Made by a program: the position numbers and the translations under genes
Shown here: in pieces, positions 1 to 6,215 of the stretch
Numbering within the stretch: position 1 is the first letter of the stretch
How the letters are laid out: each line of letters opens with the position of its first letter
Notes under the pieces: generated by a model
The model's input: only the letters and a program-made list of their open reading frames with translations
Database searches by the model: none
What the model was told of the DNA's origin: nothing
Source: Bacillota bacterium
Lineage (GTDB): Bacteria > Bacillota > Clostridia > Lachnospirales > Cellulosilyticaceae
Reading direction: 5' to 3'
Length of the DNA stretch: 15,039 nt
Assembly: GCA_023412455.1 (NCBI GenBank)
Contig: JAEYNQ010000243.1
Location: forward strand, 1-15,039

Positions 1-435
1 CATCGGGCCATTGAATGTAATGGAAGCCATGCTAAAATGGAAGAACTCATACCTTATGTGGAACAGTGGATTATGGATGTAAAGCACTATGATGAGGAGC
101 AGCATAAAGCATGGGTGGGTATGTCAAATAAATGGACCCTAATGAACCTAGAAAAGATTACGACAGCTCATCCCAATGTGCTGATTCGCGTTCCTTTGAT
201 CCCTGGATTTAATGATAATAAGGAAGATGCAAAAGGCTTTGCAGAATTATTTAAAGAAAAACTTCACGGGACCAATACGCGAGTAGAATTTCTCGTATAC
301 CACGAATTTGGGAAAAGGAAATGGGAGCAATGCGGCAAAGCTTACCAAATGAAAAATGAAATAATTGCCCCGGAGCTACGGGAATATTTCGAAGAGGTCA
401 TGAAAGATAATGGAATAAAATGTGTGAGAACGTGA
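1..435 (+). CDS. Glycyl radical enzyme activating enzyme (radical SAM), C-terminal part only
   Basis: This is the 3' end (144 codons, open from base 1) of a PflA-type activase. Such enzymes use a [4Fe-4S] cluster and S-adenosylmethionine to abstract hydrogen from the glycine of a partner glycyl radical enzyme. The N-terminal CxxxCxxC cluster motif lies outside the window, so the assignment rests on the C-terminal half. Visible there are the 'WIMDVKHYDEEQHKAWVG' segment (PflA family: D-x-K-H-x-D...H...G), 'RVPLIPGFND' (family: R-x-P-x-I-P-G-x-N-D) and 'YHEFGKRKWEQCGKAY' (family: Y-H-x-x-G-x-x-K-W/Y...Y). Family members are about 260-310 residues, so roughly half is missing. The GRE starts 31 bases downstream, and this protein is almost certainly its dedicated activase. 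It is probably cytosolic. The family is confident; the exact partner is inferred from adjacency. Confidence 0.9.
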   Translation, partial: HRAIECNGSHAKMEELIPYVEQWIMDVKHYDEEQHKAWVGMSNKWTLMNLEKITTAHPNVLIRVPLIPGFNDNKEDAKGFAELFKEKLHGTNTRVEFLVYHEFGKRKWEQCGKAYQMKNEIIAPELREYFEEVMKDNGIKCVRT

Positions 436-466
436 TAAGGGTTCTATAAAGGAGAGGAGAGTTAAA

Positions 467-2857
467 ATGAGGATTGAGAAAATTTATTCAGTAGAGGAAT
501 TGACAGAGCTTGCCAAATGGCGCTTTCAAGAAGAAAGGGCTCTCGAGCATCTGGAGGGGTGGTTTCTAGCAAGGGAGATTGCCATGGAGTGTGATGAAAA
601 ATTCAAAGATGATCCGGACAGCATTCGCATTGGAAAGACACTTATGGAGGTTATGAAAAGAATACCCCTGACGCTTGGGGATTATCACGTATTTGCTGGA
701 ACCCAGGATGATGCGTTTGCACGTTCCTATGCACTGATTAACCCAGCATTTCAGGTAAGCTCTTTTGCAGGCTACTGTGACCCAGTAGCAGTCTTTGGAG
801 ATATTGAACCTAGGGGAGATATTACAGCAGAACGAATGGCTAGGGTAAAAGAGTATTATTCCCAAAATGAATTTGCAAAGAGACTCACAGCAGCTTATGC
901 ACCAACGGAAAAGTATACAGAAGAAGTCGTCTTCTTCTTTGAGCAGGTAACGGGCCATGTAATCCCAGATGTAAGGGGCTATCTGCAAAAAGGGGCCCTA
1001 GCAGTTCGAGAGGAAATCACTCAGTATCAGGACCAAACAGAGGATGCAGAAAAGAAGGAATATTATGAGGCAATGAAATACACCATCGATGCGCTGCTGA
1101 TCCTGGCAGAAAGATATCGTGTTATGGCGGCCGAGAAGGCAGAGCATGCAGAAGGAAAGATGAAAGAAAGGTTTTCGTTGATGGCCGATACCCTCTCAAA
1201 GGTTCCAGCTTTGGGAGCAACCAATCTTTATGAAGCCATTCAGGCATTCCTACTCATCTGGCAGACCATGTGTTTGGAACAGACACCCAATCCCTTTGCT
1301 TTTTCCGTTGGTAATGCAGACAGGATTTTTGAGCCATATAGGGCAGCTGAGGATACAGGACGGGATATGACGGCAGCGCTGCTGAAGCATCTCCTAGTTT
1401 TCTATAATGTAGCTGACCGTAGCTGGGCCATTTCACAAAATTTGATGATTGGTGGAAGAGACCTAGAGGGAAAGGATTTGACAAATCCCACCTCCTATGC
1501 AATGCTGGATGCTTATTTTGAGATGAATTTGCCTCAACCTATTTTGTCAGTGAAGCTTCATAAAGACACGCCAGATGAACTGTATAAGGAAATGGGAAGG
1601 TTTTTCTTTACGCCCGGTGTCCTTACACCCTCTCTGTTTAATGACGATGCTCTTTTTGAGGTGCTAAGAAGGAACAATGTAGCAGAGGAGGATTTACCAG
1701 ACTACTCTATAGCTGGCTGTCAAGAACCATTGATTATGGGAAAGGATAATGGAAATACCACGAATAGTTGGCTGAATCTCCCCAAAGTCCTGGAGCTTGT
1801 TCTCCATGGTGGAAAGTCAGCTATTACGGGTAAGCAGATTGGAAAGACAGTAGAACAACTGGGGTATAGTAGTAGCCTTGATCTCTTAAAGAATATCCGA
1901 GAAGTATTCTATAAAGAATTAGATTTTTACATAGATGAAATGGTAAAGGGGGCAAATAATGCTTCTCGTGCCCTTGGTCTGTATCAGGTGCCATTCCTCT
2001 CTTCTATGATGGGGGGGATAGAGTCTGGTATTGATATGAGAGATACCAAGAGACAGGGAACACCTTATAATGGGAGCGGTTGCTTGATTCATGGTTCAAG
2101 TGTTCTGGCAGATTCGTTTATCGCCATAGATACCTTGCTGGAGGAACGCCCAGAAGATGCAGATAGAATGCTAGAAGCACTACGGACTAATTTTGAACAG
2201 GATGAAGAAATGCAACAGTATTTATTAGAGTGTGATAAATTTGGAAATAACATAGAGAGGGTGGATGAAGAGGCTGCAACAGTTGTTCAAAAAGTAGCAG
2301 ACAGGATTTCATCCAAAAAGAATTATCTTGACAATCCTTTCCGACCAGATTTTGCCTCCCCATCTACCCATTTAATGTATGGCTATTGGGTAGGGGCCAC
2401 ACCCGATGGAAGAAAAGCTAGAGAGATGCTGAACTATGGAGTAGATCCCTTATTTGGAGAGGCATCTGGTGGATTGGGAATGCGTATGTTGTCAAACCGC
2501 AAACTGCCATTTGAACGAATGAATGGAGGATGTGCTTCTCATTTTGGTATTAACCCTAATTATTTTAAAGGAGAGACTCTTTCAGATAAAGGACTAGAAT
2601 TTAAGACAAAAATCTTTACACCCCTATTCTTTAACGCTTATGATAGAGAAAAGGTGCCCCCCTTCTACCTGTATGTCAACGTAACCACACCAGAAATACT
2701 GAAGAAGGTACTTGAGGAACCTAAAAAATATGCACCCAGTGGCGTATATATCGTACGAATTCATGGAACATTTGTCAATTTCCTTGATCTTTCACCTGAA
2801 ATTCAAGAGGATATTATTAAACGTCTCGATCTAGCATCTACTGTGGTGAGTGCTTAA
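467..2857 (+). CDS. Glycyl radical enzyme (pyruvate formate-lyase family) of unknown substrate
   Basis: This 796-residue enzyme fits the GRE length range (about 750-900). The PFL-like domain fills most of the protein and the glycine-radical domain the last ~120 residues. The active-site loop reads 'AGCQEP' with thiyl Cys418 and Glu420. The Cys-x-Glu pattern is typical of GRE eliminases and decarboxylases (choline lyase, diol dehydratases, hydroxyproline dehydratase, HPAD), whereas PFL has a Cys-Cys pair, so it is unlikely to be a true PFL. The radical glycine is most likely Gly767, in 'VRIHGTFVNF', 29 residues from the C-terminus and followed by 'EIQEDIIKRLD', which resembles the family's Q-x-x-I-I-x-R tail. 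The usual Tyr after the Gly is Thr here, and 'GCQEP' replaces the common 'GCVEP'. An AAGGAGAGGAGAG-like RBS precedes the ATG. The activase is upstream; a regulator and a kinase follow. The substrate is not identifiable; a sugar- or polyol-like compound is inferred from neighbours. Confidence 0.93.
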   Translation: MRIEKIYSVEELTELAKWRFQEERALEHLEGWFLAREIAMECDEKFKDDPDSIRIGKTLMEVMKRIPLTLGDYHVFAGTQDDAFARSYALINPAFQVSSFAGYCDPVAVFGDIEPRGDITAERMARVKEYYSQNEFAKRLTAAYAPTEKYTEEVVFFFEQVTGHVIPDVRGYLQKGALAVREEITQYQDQTEDAEKKEYYEAMKYTIDALLILAERYRVMAAEKAEHAEGKMKERFSLMADTLSKVPALGATNLYEAIQAFLLIWQTMCLEQTPNPFAFSVGNADRIFEPYRAAEDTGRDMTAALLKHLLVFYNVADRSWAISQNLMIGGRDLEGKDLTNPTSYAMLDAYFEMNLPQPILSVKLHKDTPDELYKEMGRFFFTPGVLTPSLFNDDALFEVLRRNNVAEEDLPDYSIAGCQEPLIMGKDNGNTTNSWLNLPKVLELVLHGGKSAITGKQIGKTVEQLGYSSSLDLLKNIREVFYKELDFYIDEMVKGANNASRALGLYQVPFLSSMMGGIESGIDMRDTKRQGTPYNGSGCLIHGSSVLADSFIAIDTLLEERPEDADRMLEALRTNFEQDEEMQQYLLECDKFGNNIERVDEEAATVVQKVADRISSKKNYLDNPFRPDFASPSTHLMYGYWVGATPDGRKAREMLNYGVDPLFGEASGGLGMRMLSNRKLPFERMNGGCASHFGINPNYFKGETLSDKGLEFKTKIFTPLFFNAYDREKVPPFYLYVNVTTPEILKKVLEEPKKYAPSGVYIVRIHGTFVNFLDLSPEIQEDIIKRLDLASTVVSA

Positions 2858-2868
2858 GGAAGGTAAGT

Positions 2869-3900
2869 ATGTCAAAATTAGATTTTGAACAAGATAACCT
2901 GTATCAGAAGGTAAAATGCTATATATGTAAAAAAATATTTGATGAAACCTATAGAGAAGGTGACCTGATTCCTCCTGAAAGAAAGCTTTCGGAGGAATTA
3001 GGTGTTAGTAGGGTGACGATTCGAAAAGCATTGAAGCTATTAGAAGAAGAACGTATTATTGAGCGCACACAGGGCAGCGGCACCCGTATTTCGCTGCATT
3101 ATGGACCACGTCAGGGGAATATGGAAATCATTACATTAGTTGCTCAGGCACAGAATGAATTTTTTTCTAAGTTCATAGATGCCTTTCAGACAAAGGCAAA
3201 TGAACTGGACTCCCTGGTGCTCTATAAACAAAAGCCAAATGATGTATCTCTGGAAAAGTGTCTTTTTCAGATTTATGAAAAAGGCATTAGAAATATAGTA
3301 TTGTGGCTAGAAGATATGCAACTAGAAGAAAGGACTCTGCAAAAGTTGCGAGGACTGGGAATGAGCATCGTATTGTTTGATACAGTAGATGGGGGACAAT
3401 ATGTGGATGCTGTTTGCTTGGATAATTATAATGCGGTGGAAAGGCTACATCGTCATTTGAAGAAGAAAGGCTGCAAAAAGATAGGATACATTGGCTGGAA
3501 TGAGATTAATATTGGAGGACTTGGGGTACGAGAGGAAGTATTTAGACAGCTGGAACAAAAGGGTAAAGTGGTACATATTTCCTATCACTATCATAATCGC
3601 TTACAGGAGCTGACAGATAAGACCATTAGGGAGACATTAGATTTTATGGCAGACTGCGACAGTGTCATCTATGCTGTTGGTGAATTAGGAATTGTTTTTG
3701 AAAGATATGCCAAGGCAATAGGGATTCATCATGTTGCAGGTATGGTAGGAGCAATGCCTGGTGGAGAAGAATTGGGCATCTATATGGTGGCACAGGACTT
3801 TCCGCATATGGCAGAGCAGATTTTTAAGTGTCTTCTAAAGCAGAATCAAGCAGATAGTGGATGGAAGGCAGCCACATATAAGATAAAAGGTTTGGAATAA
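2869..3900 (+). CDS. GntR-headed LacI/GalR-type transcriptional regulator (AraR-like architecture)
   Basis: The 343-residue protein has two parts. Residues ~8-75 form a GntR winged helix-turn-helix: 'PPERKLSEELGVSRVTIRKA' is the classic P-x-E-R-x-L-x-x-x-L-x-V-S-R-x-T-x-R pattern, followed by a wing containing 'GSGT'. Residues ~85-340 resemble a periplasmic-binding-protein-like sensor of the LacI/GalR type, with segments such as 'GMSIVLFDTVDGGQYVDAVCLDNYNAV' in abbreviated form (sensor D-x-V...D-N) and 'KKIGYIGW'. This is the layout of AraR-type regulators, which usually bind a sugar and release DNA. The gene begins 11 bases after the GRE stop, behind an AAGGAAGG RBS, and the kinase follows after 30 bases, so it is embedded in the operon and probably controls it. 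The effector is unknown. No operator can be assigned because the operon promoter is outside the window. Confidence 0.88.
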   Translation: MSKLDFEQDNLYQKVKCYICKKIFDETYREGDLIPPERKLSEELGVSRVTIRKALKLLEEERIIERTQGSGTRISLHYGPRQGNMEIITLVAQAQNEFFSKFIDAFQTKANELDSLVLYKQKPNDVSLEKCLFQIYEKGIRNIVLWLEDMQLEERTLQKLRGLGMSIVLFDTVDGGQYVDAVCLDNYNAVERLHRHLKKKGCKKIGYIGWNEINIGGLGVREEVFRQLEQKGKVVHISYHYHNRLQELTDKTIRETLDFMADCDSVIYAVGELGIVFERYAKAIGIHHVAGMVGAMPGGEELGIYMVAQDFPHMAEQIFKCLLKQNQADSGWKAATYKIKGLE

Positions 3901-3930
3901 TGTTTCTAAAAAACGAAGAGGGGTCTGAAT

Positions 3931-5295
3931 ATGCATGTAATGGGAATCGATATTGGGACAACTACAATCAGTATTGTTTTGTTGGACGAGAATAATGGTC
4001 AGTTGGTTGCTCATGAGACAATCAGCCATGAGTCCTTTTTAAAGGGAGAGAATCCTGTGAATAAAATACAAGATCCCCAGCGCATTTGGGGACTGACACG
4101 AGATAAGACGGAAGAGCTTATGGAGAAATACGGGAATCCAGTTTGCATTGGCCTTACTGGACAAATGCATGGCATGCTGTATGTGGACAAAGAAGGAGAA
4201 GCAGTCAGTCCATTATACACCTGGCAGGATGAAAGTGGTAATGAGCCATTGGAAGAAGGACATACCTATGCAGAATTTTTAAAAGAAAGAGTGGGAATGG
4301 CTTCCTCAGGCTATGGTTTGACAACCCATTTTTATTTACAAAGGAAAGATAAAATTCCTGTAAAAGCTGCTAAAATGACTACCATTAGTGACTACATAGC
4401 CATGAAACTATGCCAGAATACAGAACCCATAATCAGTTCAGATATGGCTGCAAGCTGGGGCTGCTTTGATCTGGAAAAGAGGGCGTTTCGATATCAAGAG
4501 CTACAGGAGGTGGGAGTGGATATTTCTTATCTACCTACTGTTAGTAAAGGGCATGTAATGGTTGGACAAACCAAGGAACATATTCCGGTAATCAGTTCTC
4601 TAGGAGACAATCAGGCAAGTGTATTGGGTTCTGTAAGGGACTTTCGGAATACAGTGCTTTTAAACATTGGAACGGGAAGCCAGATTTCCTTTGTGACAGA
4701 GGGCTATATTCCCTGTGAAGGCAACGTGGAACTGCGACCACTTACTGAGGAGAGTTATATTATGGTAGGCTCTGGACTGTGTGGTGGAAGAGCCTATGCC
4801 ATGTTAGAGAAGTTTTACAGGGAAGTATCTGATAATCCACATAAATCGCTTTATGAAAAAATGAATGAACATGCCCAAGATTTCCTTGAAAAGTATGGTG
4901 TGGAGTCAGCTTGGAAGGTGCAAACTACTTTTTCAGGAACCAGAAGTAATCCAGGAGAAAAAGGAAGCATTACCGGCATTAGTGTAGAGAACTTTCATCC
5001 AGGTGCTATGACGGTTGGAATGCTTTTGGGGATTCTAAAAGAACTTCAACAAGAATATGACAGGATGTGTATGGAAGCTGGGAAAAAAGCTTATAGATTG
5101 GTGGGCTCTGGCAATGGCATCCGGAAGAATCCTCTAATGCAAAAACTAGCAGAAGAGATGTTCGGCATGAAAATGGAAATACCAGTATATCAGGAAGAGG
5201 CAGCCTGTGGCGCAGCACTGCATGCCCTTTGGGTATCAGGAAGAGTGAATGGGCTAGAAGAGGTGCAGAAGAAGATTTTATATATTCAAAGATAA
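3931..5295 (+). CDS. FGGY-family carbohydrate kinase, sedoheptulokinase-like
   Basis: The 454-residue ATP-dependent kinase has the two-lobed FGGY fold. Visible elements in order are the phosphate-1 motif 'GIDIGTTTISIVLLD' near residue 5, 'GLTGQMHGML' at ~77, 'TWQD' at ~98 (as in sedoheptulokinase), catalytic Asp226 in 'LGDNQAS', the phosphate-2 segment 'NIGTGSQISF' at ~243, and 'GSGNGIRKNP' at ~390, the C-terminal nucleotide-binding loop. Length matches the family. Substrates of related enzymes are ketoses or polyols such as sedoheptulose or xylulose, phosphorylated on a terminal hydroxyl in the cytosol. Being last in the GRE operon suggests it phosphorylates either the GRE substrate or its product. 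The start is ATG 3931 behind an AGAGGGG RBS. The family is certain; the sugar is not. Sedoheptulokinase is the best guess, from the GQMHG/TWQD combination. Confidence 0.88.
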   Translation: MHVMGIDIGTTTISIVLLDENNGQLVAHETISHESFLKGENPVNKIQDPQRIWGLTRDKTEELMEKYGNPVCIGLTGQMHGMLYVDKEGEAVSPLYTWQDESGNEPLEEGHTYAEFLKERVGMASSGYGLTTHFYLQRKDKIPVKAAKMTTISDYIAMKLCQNTEPIISSDMAASWGCFDLEKRAFRYQELQEVGVDISYLPTVSKGHVMVGQTKEHIPVISSLGDNQASVLGSVRDFRNTVLLNIGTGSQISFVTEGYIPCEGNVELRPLTEESYIMVGSGLCGGRAYAMLEKFYREVSDNPHKSLYEKMNEHAQDFLEKYGVESAWKVQTTFSGTRSNPGEKGSITGISVENFHPGAMTVGMLLGILKELQQEYDRMCMEAGKKAYRLVGSGNGIRKNPLMQKLAEEMFGMKMEIPVYQEEAACGAALHALWVSGRVNGLEEVQKKILYIQR

Positions 5296-5429
5296 CTTGA
5301 CTAGCTTTCTTAAGAGCTTTGTACTTATAAAGATAGAGCGCTTTGTTTTGGGTGATGAAGACAAAGATTCGGAGATGCTCTCCTTAGGAGCAATGGCATT
5401 AAGTTAAACAATTAATAGAGTAATACCCT

Positions 5430-5473
5430 AAAAGAATGGTAGACACTAAGGTATGTGTTTGCCATTCTTTTTT
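5430..5473 (+). terminator. Rho-independent terminator of the GRE operon
   Basis: A long hairpin has arms AAAAGAATGG (5430-5439) and CCATTCTTTT (5462-5471). Inner pairing GACAC/GTGTT-like bases shorten the loop, and a run of six T ends at 5473. It sits about 135 bases after the kinase stop. The opposite strand also ends in four T, so it may act weakly in both directions. Confidence 0.85.
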
Positions 5474-5487
5474 GATTTATTATCTTT

Positions 5488-5601
5488 TTACAGAAGCTTT
5501 TCCTTGTATTTGTTATTTTTATGCATAGTCGTATTCCAAAGTTCTTGGATTTTATGATGATTGTGTGACCGAGTATTATCTAGTATAAGATATATTTTGC
5601 G
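5488..5601 (-). pseudogene. Transposase remnant, IS630/DDE-like fragment
   Basis: On the minus strand, 37 codons are open between two stops. They read '...LILDNTRSHNHHKIQELW...' and end K-E-K-L-L-stop. The L-D-N-x-R-x-H pattern around the catalytic Asp is typical of IS630-type DDE transposases (family pattern I-x-L-x-L-D-N-A-x-x-H). The rest of the enzyme is missing: no upstream catalytic domain, no downstream Y-S-P-x-L-N-P-I-E segment, and the frame is closed by a stop just upstream (minus strand, at 5602-5604). No start codon or RBS is apparent. This is decayed debris of an insertion sequence. The family call rests on one short motif, so it is moderate. Confidence 0.5.
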
Positions 5602-5676
5602 TTAAGCCTTCTTTAGTGCAGAATAGTGAAAAAATGTAAGAATATTCAGTATTTATAATTGACAATGGTACTTTAA

Positions 5677-5994
5677 GATTATAGAGTAAAAGTAAGTAGA
5701 ATAGTTAGATTACAGAAACTTGGGGCTGCTTACTGCTCTTCATATGAGGAGACTAATGGATTAATAACTACAAAACCTACATCATTTACTACAGGGAGAT
5801 GTTTTTCATGTGGAACCCCAATTAGTAATGAAGCGAGATTCTGTTCAACATGTGGCACGGAGCTAAAACGTTTTCAAAAGCTTGTATGCCAAAATTGTAA
5901 CACCGAAGCAAAAGATAATAATGCAGTATTCTGTACGGAATGCGGCATTAAGTTTTTTCGTGATAGCTTAGTCGCTTCTAACAATATAAAATAA
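5677..5994 (+). pseudogene. Double zinc-ribbon reading frame lacking a start codon (remnant or mis-framed small gene)
   Basis: The frame is open from 5677 to the stop at 5992-5994, about 105 codons. The last 65 encode two complete zinc ribbons: C-F-S-C-G...F-C-S-T-C-G-T-E-L and then C-Q-N-C-N...F-C-T-E-C-G-I-K-F. Four CxxC knuckles in this arrangement match the double zinc-ribbon (DZR-like) family, found at the ends of many small bacterial membrane or regulatory proteins. No in-frame ATG, GTG or TTG exists anywhere in the frame. The ATG at 5756 has an AGGAG just before it, but is in another frame and meets a stop two codons later, so a one-base indel near 5756-5765 could have broken the gene. 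The upstream residues (5677-5797) match nothing I recognise. The zinc ribbons themselves are undamaged, so the decay is recent or the start is non-canonical. Confidence 0.6.
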
Positions 5995-6013
5995 GAAAGC
6001 TACTTTCTTTATT
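5993..6013 (+). terminator. Possible weak terminator after the zinc-ribbon frame
   Basis: Perfect 7-base arms AAGAAAG (5993-5999) and CTTTCTT (6003-6009) enclose a CTA loop and run into TATT. The hairpin overlaps the zinc-ribbon stop codon. The stem is AT-rich and the T-tract imperfect, so activity is uncertain. Confidence 0.35.
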
Positions 6014-6049
6014 AATACTATAAATACTATTGAGGGTGAAATCGTGTAA

Positions 6050-6077
6050 TTGAAATACTACAAACGATTCCTATGAA
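6050..6077 (+). promoter_or_regulatory. Weak promoter candidate for the secreted-protein gene
   Basis: TTGAAA and TATGAA are separated by 16 bases, about 140 bases before the start codon. TTGACA at 6180-6185 is closer but has no -10 at a proper distance. In such AT-rich DNA a match this loose may be chance. Confidence 0.25.
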
Positions 6078-6215
6078 CTATAAGTATCATGGTATAAAGA
6101 TTATTTCTTTAGAGGGGGTCGTACATTAAGTTGCCCAGGTTTTGGTAACTGGCCTAGCATAGAGAAAAAATAAAATTTATTGACAATAGGATAAGATAGA
6201 GGAGGATTTGTAAAT

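Larger units (their letters stand above)
5296..6215. other. 920-base stretch without an intact gene
   Basis: This gap separates the GRE operon from the secreted-protein gene. It holds the operon terminator, the minus-strand transposase fragment, the start-less zinc-ribbon frame and its hairpin. It also holds a short open tail in frame 2 (5258-5407, ending ...GAMALS-stop) with no start of its own. TTGACA at 5659-5664 has only a poor -10 (TATAGA, 15-base spacer). From ~6011 to 6197 I see no coding signal. TTGAAA (6050-6055) with TATGAA (6072-6077) is a weak promoter candidate for the gene at 6216. Confidence 0.7.

Noticed and set aside
566..988. 140-codon minus-strand open frame in the GRE gene
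   Set aside because: It is antisense to an unmistakable GRE; the translation is Cys/Phe-rich without family features or an RBS.
467..2857. Calling the GRE pyruvate formate-lyase (pflB)
   Set aside because: PFL has two adjacent active-site cysteines and an S-G-Y-A-V radical loop; here there is a single Cys-x-Glu and R-I-H-G-T-F.
5296..6215. CRISPR array, tRNA or riboswitch in the large gap
   Set aside because: I see no regularly spaced direct repeats, no cloverleaf-like sequence ending in CCA, and no riboswitch core that I recognise.
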